This document shows, in pieces, positions 6,852 through 15,626 of a DNA stretch of 46,233 nt (positions are counted from its first letter, which is position 1; every line of letters starts with the position of its first letter). The stretch covers positions 1 to 46,233 of the forward strand of contig JAFRPG010000078.1 in assembly GCA_017429265.1 (NCBI GenBank). Direction: 5' to 3'. Position numbers and translations under genes: made by a program. The DNA is from Clostridia bacterium. GTDB lineage: Bacteria > Bacillota > Clostridia > Christensenellales > Aristaeellaceae. The notes below the pieces were generated by a model. That model made no database searches. It was not told where the DNA came from and was given only the letters and a program-made list of their open reading frames with translations.

Positions 6852-8690
6852 TCAGTCGCCGTATACAACGGTCCAATGCCAGGTGAAATCCTCCGGCGTG
6901 ATGACCCCGCCGCCCTCGCAGCGCCCGCGGATGTAGGCGGCGATGAGGTCCTGCGCAAAGCTGTCCTCCCCGTCCTCGGCCTGGGCCCAGAGGGCATCCT
7001 CCGCACGGAAATCCCGCAGCCCGCATTGCCCATTGCCCACGAAGTAACTGATGACCGCGGCGAGGTAGACCCCGTCTTCCTCAAAGGCCCTGCCGTCGGG
7101 AAAGCCGTCGATCCGCACGCGCTCCCCCGCCGGCGCGGCCATGTCCACGGTGAAATTCAGGCCGCCGAAGAGGATGTGGGTGAAGTCGTCCCCGGTTTTC
7201 GCGATGCGGACCTCCCCGTCCGTCACCTCCGCGGTGAGCCTGGACGCCGCGTTCTCCTCGATGACCGCGCGGATCTGCCGCCCGGTCACGGGGAAGACGA
7301 AGACCGTGTTGTTAAACCGGTAGAGCCGGAAGGCGTCCCGGACGGAGAGCGGGCCCGGGCGGACGGTATACCCGTCGCTGACGGTCATGCCGGTCATCAC
7401 GATGTCGACGCCGAGGTGATCCAGACCCGGCGTATCCGCCGCGGCGGGATCGGCGTACTTCGCCCGCATGCGCTCCGAGGGGACCGCCGCCAGGGCCGCG
7501 CAGACCAGGTCCACGGTGTCCGTCTGCCGGAGATAAAAACTGTCTGAGCCGTCCCAGTCTCCGGCCGCCGTGCCGATCGGCTTCTCCGCCTCGGCGATGG
7601 CCGTCTCCGCGTAGGGCGCCATCTTCGCCTCGAGGGCGGGATCGGCGGCATATCCGTTCAGCTTCAGGTTCCCGCTCTCCAGCAGTTCCCACACGAGGGC
7701 GCCCTCCGCGTCCTCGGAAAAGCGGAAGACCGACCTGGTCAGATCTCCCGCGGCCCCGTTGACCACCGGCACGGGCCTGCCGGACGCGTTCGGGAAGGAT
7801 GAGCCCGAGTACGCGTCCGTGTGGTCGTGGCCGAGGATCAGCAGGTCGATGCCCTCGGTCTCCCGGATCAGCCGGAGTCCCTGCATCTCCGTGTTGACCC
7901 ACCGGACCAGTTCGCCCTCCGCCTCCCCGAGTCCGCCGTGGTAGGCGGCAATGATGAACTCGCAGCCCTCCGCGCGCATCCGCGCGATATACCGCTCCGC
8001 CTCCGCGGCGACCGAGCCGGTTTCGTTGTCCGGGTGGCAGAACATCAGCCCGGGATACCGCTCCCGGACGTCCCACCGGGGAACATCGACGTTCTCCAGG
8101 CCGAGGATCCCGATCCTGTGCTCACGGCCGCCGACCCGGACCGTCCGCACGATATACGGGGTGAAGGCGTTCCCGCCGCGTTCCAGGGCTTCGTCCGAGC
8201 CGTCGTACACGATGTTGGCGCAGACGACCGGGATCCCGGCGTCCTCCATCCAGCGGTAAACGCCGCTCATGGTGTCCCAGCCGTAGTTGAACTCGTGATT
8301 GCCCGGGACGAACGCGTCATAGCCGATCTCCCGCAGGCACAGCGCCATGGCCGGGGGGTCGGATGACCGGCCGTCTCCGATGAGCGTCAGCTGCACCTGG
8401 GACACGGGCGTACCCTGGAAGAGATCGCCGTTGTCGATCAGCAGCACGTTCTCTGCGCCGTATTCTTCGCGGATCGCCCGCACCGCCGTCGAGACGCGGA
8501 GCATATTGCGCGGCTCCTCGGCGCCGGTCAGGATGTTCGTCTCCCAGCACTTGCCGTGCATGTCCGTCGTGGAGAGGATCGCCACGTCCGTCCAAGCCGC
8601 CTCCTCCGCCGGAGCCGGCGCGAGAGCGCACAGCAGGGCGAGCGCGAGCGCTCCGGACAGCGCGGTTTTCCGTCCGATGTACCGTTTCAT
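6852..8690 (-). CDS. Secreted 5'-nucleotidase / cyclic-nucleotide phosphodiesterase family enzyme
   Basis: A 612-residue protein with a signal peptide (MKRYIGRK then a hydrophobic run, cleavage near residue 28 after AEE-type sequence). The N-terminal calcineurin-like domain shows the full metal set in order: TTDMHGK (Asp43, His45), NGDLFQ (Asp89), GNHEF (Asn131, His132), AAYHGG (His251) and LGHDHTD (His288, His290). The C-terminal 5'-nucleotidase domain carries the LYRFNNTVFVFPVTG region, which binds the nucleobase in the family. Such enzymes dephosphorylate nucleotides or 2',3'-cyclic nucleotides outside the cell. A good AAAGGAGAG site precedes the ATG. It sits between the GH26-like gene and the esterase in one operon, an unusual pairing of nucleotide scavenging with glycan degradation. 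Confidence 0.85.
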   Translation of the reverse strand: MKRYIGRKTALSGALALALLCALAPAPAEEAAWTDVAILSTTDMHGKCWETNILTGAEEPRNMLRVSTAVRAIREEYGAENVLLIDNGDLFQGTPVSQVQLTLIGDGRSSDPPAMALCLREIGYDAFVPGNHEFNYGWDTMSGVYRWMEDAGIPVVCANIVYDGSDEALERGGNAFTPYIVRTVRVGGREHRIGILGLENVDVPRWDVRERYPGLMFCHPDNETGSVAAEAERYIARMRAEGCEFIIAAYHGGLGEAEGELVRWVNTEMQGLRLIRETEGIDLLILGHDHTDAYSGSSFPNASGRPVPVVNGAAGDLTRSVFRFSEDAEGALVWELLESGNLKLNGYAADPALEAKMAPYAETAIAEAEKPIGTAAGDWDGSDSFYLRQTDTVDLVCAALAAVPSERMRAKYADPAAADTPGLDHLGVDIVMTGMTVSDGYTVRPGPLSVRDAFRLYRFNNTVFVFPVTGRQIRAVIEENAASRLTAEVTDGEVRIAKTGDDFTHILFGGLNFTVDMAAPAGERVRIDGFPDGRAFEEDGVYLAAVISYFVGNGQCGLRDFRAEDALWAQAEDGEDSFAQDLIAAYIRGRCEGGGVITPEDFTWHWTVVYGD

Positions 8691-8713
8691 TTCGGTCTCT
8701 CCTTTGCCGCGTC

Positions 8714-10120
8714 TCAGCGGACCACGCCGGGCACCTCATAGCGGATGCGCATCTTCGGCGCCCCGTGCAGGGTGACGCGATAGTTCATCAGCCAGTCCTC
8801 CCTGCCGTCGTCGGGATTGACGCCGTCTGCGGGCGGGGCGAAGAGCCGCAGGGTGAGGACGGTCGGCCCGTCGAGCGGCCTGCCGAAGAAGGCGCTCATC
8901 ATGTCGACGGTCTTCGTGCCCGGTGCCTTGTAGAACCAGCGGCCGTTCAGCTCCGCCATCAGGCCGACCGGCTCCTCCACCGTCATCTCGCAGAACTCGG
9001 GCGTGCCCTCGAAGGCGAGCGGGATGGCCAGGCCGTCCGCGTCCTCCGCGCCGCCCCAGCGCAGCTCTGCCGGGAAGGCCGTCTCCTCCCCCTCCGTCAT
9101 CTCCGGCATGAACCAGGGGTCGTGCAGCACCCGATCCCGGTACTCGGCCAGCATCGGCTGCTCCACGCCGACGGAGGCGTTGTTCGGGTCCTCGCACTCC
9201 AGGCCGAGGCGGCCCCTGTCGCGGAACTGGTACAGGCTGATGGCTTTGAACCAGTCGGAGCGGGTGTCGCGCCAGTGATGGGCGAAGCGGACCACGCTGT
9301 CCCCCTGCATCCGGGGGCCGGTGACGTCGCCGTCGGTGTTGAACTCGGCCGTCATCATGGGCCTGTGCAGGCCGGTGATCTCCTCCGCGCGGCGGTGGGT
9401 CTGCTCAAAGCATTCCGTCAGGCCGCCGATGGCGTTGGCCTTGTAGCTGCCTCCCCCGGCCTCGGCGATGTCGTAGGGCCAGCCGTAGTGCAGGGCGGGA
9501 TAGCAGTCCCAGCTCCACAGATCGGCGGCGGCGTAGCTGTCGCGGAAGGCGTCTTCATGCTCGAGGCGGCCGTCCTCCCCGACCCCGCCCGCGCAGAGGA
9601 TCGTGCGCACGTTGGGGGCCTCCTCCCGGATGATCCCCGCGAAGCGCACGAAGAAGGCTCCCACCTGCTCGTAGGTGTAGCGCTTGTTGTGCTGGAACCA
9701 GGTGCCGCAGCACTCGTGGTTGATGCGGATCATCATCCGGCCGTAGGGGCGCAGCTGGCGGGCAAGCTCCCGCAGTTCCTCATCGCTGAGGCCGCAGTCG
9801 AGCGTCAGGGTCAGCAGGACGTCCTGGCCGTGGCGGCGGATGTCCTTCATCTGCTCAAAGGGCTGGCCCTTCTGTCCGTAAGGAGGATAGTCGTCGTAGG
9901 GATAGTCCCAGGCGAAGCTCACGTTCCTGTCCTTCCACGCCTCGGAGATCCGGGCGGGCCACTCCGCATCGTGCGGATAATAGGTGTACATGATGTTCAC
10001 GGCGCGGTGGGGCCGCCCCAGCTTGTGCAGGATATAGTCCTGGCAGACGTACTCGGCGCGCTCGCTGCCGTCGCCGAGGATCAGCGCGCAGTGCGCGGGG
10101 CCCATGTGCAGTTTCTTCAT
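8714..10120 (-). CDS. GH26-like glycoside hydrolase (clan A barrel)
   Basis: A 468-residue protein with no signal peptide. The pattern is a TIM-barrel glycosidase of clan GH-A. RINHECCGTWF places an acid/base Glu136, as in the GH26 motif RPLHE-x-x-G-x-WF, and MMTAEFNTDGD gives the nucleophile candidate Glu259 at the end of strand seven. Conserved aromatics (WSWDCYPALHYGW) line the cleft. The last 120 residues (from about 345) look like a beta-sandwich domain. GH26 enzymes act on mannans and xylans, but similarity beyond the motifs is weak, so this could be a separate, unnamed family. It lies between the GH43 and nucleotidase genes in one operon, with 41 and 23 base gaps. Confidence 0.6.
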   Translation of the reverse strand: MKKLHMGPAHCALILGDGSERAEYVCQDYILHKLGRPHRAVNIMYTYYPHDAEWPARISEAWKDRNVSFAWDYPYDDYPPYGQKGQPFEQMKDIRRHGQDVLLTLTLDCGLSDEELRELARQLRPYGRMMIRINHECCGTWFQHNKRYTYEQVGAFFVRFAGIIREEAPNVRTILCAGGVGEDGRLEHEDAFRDSYAAADLWSWDCYPALHYGWPYDIAEAGGGSYKANAIGGLTECFEQTHRRAEEITGLHRPMMTAEFNTDGDVTGPRMQGDSVVRFAHHWRDTRSDWFKAISLYQFRDRGRLGLECEDPNNASVGVEQPMLAEYRDRVLHDPWFMPEMTEGEETAFPAELRWGGAEDADGLAIPLAFEGTPEFCEMTVEEPVGLMAELNGRWFYKAPGTKTVDMMSAFFGRPLDGPTVLTLRLFAPPADGVNPDDGREDWLMNYRVTLHGAPKMRIRYEVPGVVR

Positions 10121-10161
10121 CTTTTCATCCTCTTTCTCTCAGTGATGCATGCATCGTCGGT

Positions 10162-11817
10162 TCATGCGGAGGCCACGGTCACCGTCGTCGTGACCGCGGT
10201 GTCCGGGACGTCCTCGCAGGGGGCCATCCGGAAATACGGGGTGCCGTCCGCGCGGAAGTGGACGCGGCGGATGCCGTCGCAGCGCAGGCTCTCACGGATG
10301 TCCGTCTCCGCGTGGTAGGCGATCATGGTCTCGCCCTCCCCGTTGACAAAGAAGGAGTTGTGCCCCGGCCCGTACTCCCCTTCCACGGAGCGGAAGTCCA
10401 GCACAGGGACGCCGCTCTTCGTCCACGAGGCAGGGTCGAGCAGGTCCGCGTCCGTGTCCGCGGTCAGCAGGCCCAGGGCGTAGGTGTAGCGGTTCGCGCT
10501 GCCGCCGGAGTAGGTCACGTACACCTTCCCGTCCCGCACCAGCGCGTGGGGACCCTCGTTGTTGATCGTCCCCGCCACGTTCTCCCAGCCGTAGAGCGGG
10601 CGGGTGAGCAGGACGGGCTCGCTCGTCAGGCGCCACGGCTCCTTTTCGTCGATCGCCGCAATATAGAGCATGGAGCCGCTGTCGAGGGGCGTGGCGATGT
10701 GCTCGCGGTAGGACCAGATCACATACGCCCCGCTCCGCGCGCGGACGAAGGTCATGTCGAGGGTGATGGGGCCCTCCGCGAGCGGGCTCCCGTCCCGCCG
10801 GACCGCGCGCACTGGATCCTCCCAGTCGGCCGCCTCCGTGATGTGCCCGCCCCTCTTCAGCCGCATCATGTGGCACTGCGGCCCCCAGGCGTGTCCGCTG
10901 ACGGCAAAGAGGATGTACAGCTCCCCGCCGATCACGTGGAACTCCGGGGCCCAGAAGGTCTGCTCAAAGCCGCGCGCCGGGTCGAAGGGCAGGATCAGGT
11001 GTTCCGTGACCCCCTCCGCGAACAGGCCGCCGACGGTCTCCGCCTCGCGGACGTACAGGCCGATGTCGTTCAGGTTGTCGTTGGTCGAGGTGTAGTACCA
11101 CTTCCCCTCCCAGGGGAAGATCACGGGGTCGCCGTAGCCCTCCGCCAGGGGGAAGCGGAAGCGCTGCTGCGTGATCCGTCCGGTCACCGCATACGTCCCG
11201 GGACGGCCGAAGTCGACGGCGTCCGTGTCCCACGCGACCCGCTTCTCCCGGACGGAGCCGTCGCTGTAGCGGATCAGGGCGCGCACCGCGGCGAGTTCCT
11301 CCGCCGAGCGCGCGCGGACCGTTTCCGGCACGCTCACCCCGGTGCAGACGATCGGGCTCCAATAGCGCGCGGCCTCTTCGACGGTCTCCCGGTCCAGGCA
11401 GAGGGTATCGGAGGCGCCGCGCAGGTCCTCCCGCTCCGGATCGGCCCACACCGGCGGATCGAAGCGGATCAGGTCCCGCGTCTTCCACAGGAGGACCTTG
11501 CCCCCGTCCGCCGCGACGGGCGTGCCGTCCTCATGCACCCTCCGGGCAAAGATCCCGATCGTCCCGTCCGCCAGACGGACGATCCCCGGATCGCGCACGC
11601 CCATGGGGACGATCGTGTTCCGCGCGGAGACCGTTCCCTCCGCGAAGAGGATGCCGCAGTCCCGGTTCACCGGGCGCAGGCCGGTCCCGTCCGGGTCGCA
11701 GGCGAGGTGAACGCTGCGGGCCAGGCCTTCGGGATAGCTGTCCGGGTCCGCCTCGCGCGTGTACACGCGGACGCGCGCCGCCGGCCGGGTGCTCCGCAGG
11801 GTCCTGCTGTCTGTCAT
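10162..11817 (-). CDS. GH43-family glycosidase with inserted Ig-like domain
   Basis: 551 residues from ATG 11817, which follows GGGAGGA; upstream in-frame sequence is non-coding. A five-bladed beta-propeller of the GH43 type is indicated by GDPVIFPWEGKWYYTST (catalytic base Asp230), FWAPEF (289-293) and NNEGPHALVRDGKVYV (acid Glu421). These enzymes release arabinose or xylose from plant hemicelluloses. A bacterial Ig-like segment (IRYSDGSVREKRVAWD, then GRPGTYAVTG) sits at about 180-215, before the main propeller. An earlier blade-like segment (RDPGIVRLADGTIGIFA) starts near 75. No signal peptide, so imported oligosaccharides are the likely substrate. First gene of the minus-strand operon, divergent from the ADP-ribosylglycohydrolase gene. 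Confidence 0.8.
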   Translation of the reverse strand: MTDSRTLRSTRPAARVRVYTREADPDSYPEGLARSVHLACDPDGTGLRPVNRDCGILFAEGTVSARNTIVPMGVRDPGIVRLADGTIGIFARRVHEDGTPVAADGGKVLLWKTRDLIRFDPPVWADPEREDLRGASDTLCLDRETVEEAARYWSPIVCTGVSVPETVRARSAEELAAVRALIRYSDGSVREKRVAWDTDAVDFGRPGTYAVTGRITQQRFRFPLAEGYGDPVIFPWEGKWYYTSTNDNLNDIGLYVREAETVGGLFAEGVTEHLILPFDPARGFEQTFWAPEFHVIGGELYILFAVSGHAWGPQCHMMRLKRGGHITEAADWEDPVRAVRRDGSPLAEGPITLDMTFVRARSGAYVIWSYREHIATPLDSGSMLYIAAIDEKEPWRLTSEPVLLTRPLYGWENVAGTINNEGPHALVRDGKVYVTYSGGSANRYTYALGLLTADTDADLLDPASWTKSGVPVLDFRSVEGEYGPGHNSFFVNGEGETMIAYHAETDIRESLRCDGIRRVHFRADGTPYFRMAPCEDVPDTAVTTTVTVASA

Positions 11818-11872
11818 AGGCTGTCCTCCCGTCGCACGGAACGCTTCCGGCGCCCGTTCACTGTTTTTTCCA

Positions 11873-11901
11873 AGTATAGCATATCGCGGCGGAAAGGGGA
11901 A
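11873..11901 (-). promoter_or_regulatory. Possible promoter of the glycosidase operon
   Basis: On the minus strand TATACT (11878-11873) is preceded 17 bases upstream by TTCCCC, a poor -35 match. The -10 match and position, 56 bases before the GH43 start, are reasonable; the weak -35 could mean an activator is needed. Confidence 0.35.
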
Positions 11902-11916
11902 GAGGCCCGCCGGCGC

Positions 11917-11945
11917 TTGTATTTTTCCCCGATCTGTCATACAAT
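11917..11945 (+). promoter_or_regulatory. Promoter for the ADP-ribosylglycohydrolase gene
   Basis: TTGTAT (11917-11922) and TACAAT (11940-11945) are separated by exactly 17 bases. This is a good sigma-A promoter about 100 bases before the plus-strand coding start. Confidence 0.65.
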
Positions 11946-12047
11946 AGGGACAGCGCATCACCCGGCTGAAATGTCGCCTCCGGGGCGACCCGGGCCGCAC
12001 GGAATATGCTATGATGATCCTGCACCGATGAAAGGAGGAGGATGCCT

Positions 12048-12869
12048 GTGTACGGCGCATTGCTCGGTGATATGATCGGCGCCCCGTATGAGTTCGACAG
12101 GGGCGGCAAGACCAAGGATTTCCCGCTGTTCATCAAGAGTTCGGAGTTCACGGATGATTCCGTGATGACCGTCGCGGTGGCGGAAGCCCTGATGAACAAT
12201 CCCGGCGCGGACGATGAGACCGTCCGCGGTGCACTGGTTTCCGCCATGCGCCGGTGGGGCCGCCGCTACCCCTGGGCCGGATACGGCGGACGCTTCAACG
12301 GCTGGCTGAGAAGCCGCGACCCGCAGCCCTACAACAGCTGGGGCAACGGCTCCGCCATGCGTGTGGCGGCCGTCGGCTGGCTCTACGACACGATGGAGGA
12401 GACGCGCCACGCCGCCGTCCTCACCGCCGACGTCACGCACAACCATCCCGAGGGCATCAAGGGTGCGGAGTCCACCGCCGCCGCCATCTTCCTGGCGAGG
12501 ACGGGCGCGTCGAAGGACGCCATCCGCGCGTACATCACCTCGGAGTTCGGCTACGACCTCTCCCGCACCTGCGACGAGATCCGCCCCACCTACACCCATG
12601 TGGAGAGCTGCCAGCAGACCGTGCCGGAGGCCATCACCGCCTTCCTCGAGGGCACGGACTTCGAGGACGTCATCCGCACGGCGGTCTCCCTCGGCGGCGA
12701 CTGCGACACGCTGACCTGCATCGCGGGCAGCATGGCGGAGGCCTTCTACGGCGTGCCGGATGAACTGATCGCCGAATGCCGCGCACGGCTCACGGGAGAG
12801 ATCCTGGCCGTGGTCGACCGCTTTGAAGGCTTCCGGAAGCCGAGGCAGCCCCGGCCGGAAGACGCCTGA
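12048..12869 (+). CDS. ADP-ribosylglycohydrolase (DraG/ARH family)
   Basis: About 273 residues. GTG 12048 lies nine bases behind AGGAGGAGG and gives the typical family start VYGALLGDMIGAPYE; ATG 12042 is almost on top of the ribosome site and less likely. Hallmarks are FTDDSVMTVA (metal-binding Thr-Asp-Asp), SWGNGSAMRV in the middle and GGDCDTLTCIAGSMAEA near the C-terminus, the second Asp-x-Asp-Thr metal site. The family removes ADP-ribose from proteins or nucleic acids, using two Mg ions; some members act on O-acetyl-ADP-ribose or other ribosides. It is read together with the downstream GH51 gene, though a hairpin lies between. No partner ADP-ribosyltransferase is in the window, so the substrate is open. 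Confidence 0.9.
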   Translation: MYGALLGDMIGAPYEFDRGGKTKDFPLFIKSSEFTDDSVMTVAVAEALMNNPGADDETVRGALVSAMRRWGRRYPWAGYGGRFNGWLRSRDPQPYNSWGNGSAMRVAAVGWLYDTMEETRHAAVLTADVTHNHPEGIKGAESTAAAIFLARTGASKDAIRAYITSEFGYDLSRTCDEIRPTYTHVESCQQTVPEAITAFLEGTDFEDVIRTAVSLGGDCDTLTCIAGSMAEAFYGVPDELIAECRARLTGEILAVVDRFEGFRKPRQPRPEDA

Positions 12870-12882
12870 CCCCAATCCCCCG

Positions 12883-12905
12883 CACGCGCCTGAACAAGGC
12901 GCGTG
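12883..12905 (+). terminator. Hairpin between ADP-ribosylglycohydrolase and GH51 genes
   Basis: CACGCGCCT and AGGCGCGTG form a perfect 9-base stem with a 5-base loop, followed by TTT. It may terminate or attenuate transcription before the GH51 gene. The T run is short. Confidence 0.5.
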
Positions 12906-12942
12906 TTTCCGGTTTCATTCTTTGACAGAGGAGGAGCATCCC

Positions 12943-14547
12943 ATGAAGCAGGCAACCCTCACCCTCCACCCGGACTACCGGATCGGCGAGATCTCGCCGA
13001 GGCTCTTCGGCGCGTTCCTCGAGCCGATCGGCTCCATGGTGGACGGCAGCATGTACAACCCGAAGCATCCGTCGGCGGACGGGCAGGGCCTGCGCCGCGA
13101 CTTTTATGAAGCGCTGCGGGAGGCCGGTCTCCCCTGCGTGCGCCTCCCCGGCGGCAACTTTGTCTCCGGCTGGCAGTGGAAGGACTCCGTCGGCCCCCTC
13201 GCGGAGCGCAAGGTGCACCTCGACATGGCCTGGCGTCAGGTGATCACGAACAAGGTCGGCCACGACGAGTACCTGCAGTGGACCGAAAAGGCGGGCGCCG
13301 AGCCGATCTACACCGTGAACCTCGGCACGGGCACCCTGCAGGACGCCGCGGACTGCGTCGAGTACACGAACTTCGCCGGAGGCACCTACTGGTCGGATCT
13401 CCGGAAGAAGAACGGTCACGCCGCGCCCTACGGCGTGAAGACCTGGTGCCTCGGCAACGAGATGGACGGCCCCTGGCAGATCGCCTCCTACGAGCGCGAT
13501 CCGCGGGCCTACGGCATCCTCGCCCACGAGACCTCCAAGGCCATGAAGTGGGTCGACCCCACCGTCGAGACCGTGGCCTGCGTCTCCTCCTCCCCCTTCC
13601 TCAACCACTATCCCGAGTGGGACAGGCAGGCCCTCGAGGAGTGCTACGAGACCGTGGACTACATCTCCCTCCACCACTACCACTCCGCGCCGCCGGATCT
13701 CCCCGAAGCGCTGCTGGCGGGCTATCAGGCCTTCGAGAACTATATCCGCACCGAGATCGCCCTGTGCGATTATCTCCGCACCCGCCTGCGCGTCAAAAAG
13801 ACGATGATGCTCGCTTTCGACGAATACGCGAGCTCCTTCCGCCCCCGCGGCGAGTTCCACCCGGGCCTCGGCGGACGCCAGCCCGCGGCCGGCTTCTGCG
13901 ACTTCAACCCCGACCGGAAGTACGTCCTGCATGACCCGGACGACTGGTCCACCCGCCGGATGCCGCCCCAGACCGGCGAGATGCTGCGCACGCTTGCCAC
14001 CGCCTCCACGATGCTGGTGCTCCTGCGCCACGCCGACCGCATCAGGATCGGCTGCGCCACCGGCGGCCTCGGCGACCTGTGCCGCACCGACCGCGAGCAC
14101 GTCTGGAAGGGCGCCTCCCACTATCCCTTCACCCAGCTGATCCGCCTCGCGAAGGGGACCTCCCTGCGCTGCGAGGTCACCTGCGGCAAATACGACGTGC
14201 CCGGCTACGTGATCGACGACATGAACCAGTACGCGGGCTTCGAGGGCGTGGAGACCGTCCAGGCCGCCGCAGCCCTCAACGAGGCGGAGGGCGTCCTGTC
14301 CGTCTTCGTCATCAACGCCGATCTGGCCGAAGGGCAGCAGCTCCGGATGGATGTCCGCGGCTTTGAGGGCTGGCGCTATGTCAGCCACACCGCGATGAGC
14401 GCCTCCGGCCCGGAGGACAGGAACACCTGGGATCACCCCGATGTGATCCTCCCGAAGGAAAACAGGGAGACCTCCTGCGACCGCGGCATCCTCAGCGCCG
14501 TCCTCGCCCCGGCCTCCTGGAACGTGTTCCGCTTCGGGAAAGCGTGA
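12943..14547 (+). CDS. GH51 alpha-L-arabinofuranosidase
   Basis: 534 residues from the ATG behind GAGGAGG at about 12929. Upstream open frame is not coding. It matches intracellular GH51 enzymes in length and motifs: FGAFLEPIG near 22, RLPGGNFVSGWQWKD near 68, WCLGNEMDGPWQ with acid/base Glu173, and AFDEYASS with nucleophile Glu294. The C-terminal beta-sandwich follows from about residue 400. These enzymes release terminal arabinofuranose from arabinan or arabinoxylan fragments. No signal peptide, so it acts on imported oligosaccharides, complementing the GH43 enzyme of the divergent operon. A palindromic repeat lies about 35 bases after the stop. Confidence 0.92.
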   Translation: MKQATLTLHPDYRIGEISPRLFGAFLEPIGSMVDGSMYNPKHPSADGQGLRRDFYEALREAGLPCVRLPGGNFVSGWQWKDSVGPLAERKVHLDMAWRQVITNKVGHDEYLQWTEKAGAEPIYTVNLGTGTLQDAADCVEYTNFAGGTYWSDLRKKNGHAAPYGVKTWCLGNEMDGPWQIASYERDPRAYGILAHETSKAMKWVDPTVETVACVSSSPFLNHYPEWDRQALEECYETVDYISLHHYHSAPPDLPEALLAGYQAFENYIRTEIALCDYLRTRLRVKKTMMLAFDEYASSFRPRGEFHPGLGGRQPAAGFCDFNPDRKYVLHDPDDWSTRRMPPQTGEMLRTLATASTMLVLLRHADRIRIGCATGGLGDLCRTDREHVWKGASHYPFTQLIRLAKGTSLRCEVTCGKYDVPGYVIDDMNQYAGFEGVETVQAAAALNEAEGVLSVFVINADLAEGQQLRMDVRGFEGWRYVSHTAMSASGPEDRNTWDHPDVILPKENRETSCDRGILSAVLAPASWNVFRFGKA

Positions 14548-14576
14548 CACCGGTCTCTGATCCATGTACCGGTCAC
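14544..14576 (+). terminator. Possible weak terminator of the GH51 gene
   Basis: GTGAC plus CGGT (with a two-base bulge) pairs with ACCGGTCAC and overlaps the stop codon. Only TTT follows, so this is a weak call. Confidence 0.35.
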
Positions 14577-14581
14577 TTTGC

Positions 14582-14642
14582 AAGGGGATTTCGCCCCGCA
14601 GGGCAGCCCGGGGGCTCTGCGACCGCCCCCGGAACCCCTTCG
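14582..14642 (+). repeat. Dispersed palindromic repeat, internal copy
   Basis: AAGGGG and CCCCTT close the element. Inside are a GCCCCGCAGGGC fold and CGGGGGC-loop-GCCCCCG. The plan and the CCCCTTCG tail match the copies at 31-111 and 46097-46166, though only about half of the bases agree. It lies between the GH51 gene and the membrane-protein gene. Confidence 0.6.
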
Positions 14643-14743
14643 CAGCCGAGGCCTGGAGTTCAGCCGTCTTATCCGAGAAAAGCATAATCGATTGTAATTG
14701 AATCTATTGGGAATCATACACTCAGAATTGGGAGGTTTTTGAG

Positions 14744-15340
14744 ATGATTGTCCTGTTATGTATTGCGCTTGTTGGGATCATTTTTCTGTTCGCGCTGGAC
14801 CTGTATATCTTTGGCCCCTATATCCTTGCCGGTATCACGATCGCGGTTGCGATGTATGTCGGGTCCCTGATTGTCACCAAACGGAAAAAGATGGCGTTCT
14901 ATCGTCATTGCATGGAACAAGGGGTCACGAAACCGGGAGACGGAAGGATTAGGCTGATCGGCGAGCATTACAAGATTGAGGAGCCCTTTGAAGTCTTTCA
15001 GCAAATGTATATCGAGAGGCATTTGGATGAGTACCCGAAGGCTGAGGCGGAAGCCATAAGGAAAAAGGCAGAAAACAAAGCAAAGCAGATGGAGGCACTG
15101 TGGTATACGGCGTTTGGACTCATCGGGGCGGTCGTAGGCCTCGGGGTCGCTTTGATTGTGTCTGCAAATGTATCGTATATGAATGGCGAACCGATTATGA
15201 TAATCCTGTTCGTACTCCTTGGATTCCTGCTGAGCATGATTGCGCGGAAGATCTGGAAAGAAGTCAGAAAATCCAAAGACAAAAAAGCGGAACTCGACAG
15301 AAAACTGAAAGAGATGAACGATATCGCAAAACGCCACTGA
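14744..15340 (+). CDS. Four-helix membrane protein, unknown function
   Basis: A 198-residue protein behind GGGAGG and TTTTTGAG before the ATG. Two membrane helices at about 2-22 and 25-46 are followed by a basic KRKKMAF stretch and a soluble middle (56-118) with a charged helical run (YIERHLDEYPKAEAEAIRKK). Two more helices at 119-140 and 148-167 follow, then a lysine-rich coiled tail (KDKKAELDRKLKEMND). No family is recognised. Its codon use and GC content are lower than those of neighbouring genes, so it may have been acquired. It stands alone, closed by its own terminator at 15389. Confidence 0.75.
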   Translation: MIVLLCIALVGIIFLFALDLYIFGPYILAGITIAVAMYVGSLIVTKRKKMAFYRHCMEQGVTKPGDGRIRLIGEHYKIEEPFEVFQQMYIERHLDEYPKAEAEAIRKKAENKAKQMEALWYTAFGLIGAVVGLGVALIVSANVSYMNGEPIMIILFVLLGFLLSMIARKIWKEVRKSKDKKAELDRKLKEMNDIAKRH

Positions 15341-15388
15341 CGGCCCGTTCTGTGCCAGAGCGTTTCAACCGCAAACCAGCCCAAAGAG

Positions 15389-15430
15389 GATCGGACAGAT
15401 CACATATTCAACGGCCTGTCCGGTCTTTTT
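15389..15430 (+). terminator. Terminator of the membrane-protein gene
   Basis: GATCGGACAG pairs with CTGTCCGGTC (one G-U pair) and is followed directly by TTTTT. The rest of the 400-base gap up to 15740 contains a second hairpin at 15627 and no visible gene. Confidence 0.8.
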
Positions 15431-15626
15431 GCGTCATGTAATCTCTGCCGGTTGTCTCACGGAGATTCGCCCGGCGGAAGTTATGGAATGAATGACCGGT
15501 TACCGGGTAAGCGATCAATGATTCCCTAAACCCGAAACCTGCTCCGAATCCCCTCACACCAAGGCATCTGAGCGGTTACGAGTCATCTTCCTCATCAGGG
15601 AAGAGCATGAGAAGAAGGATCAGAAA

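Noticed and set aside
5146..6936. Long plus-strand open frames opposite the esterase, GH43, rfb and carboxylase genes
   Set aside because: All are Arg, Ala, Val, His-rich antisense frames typical of high-GC coding DNA; recognised families lie on the other strand in each case.
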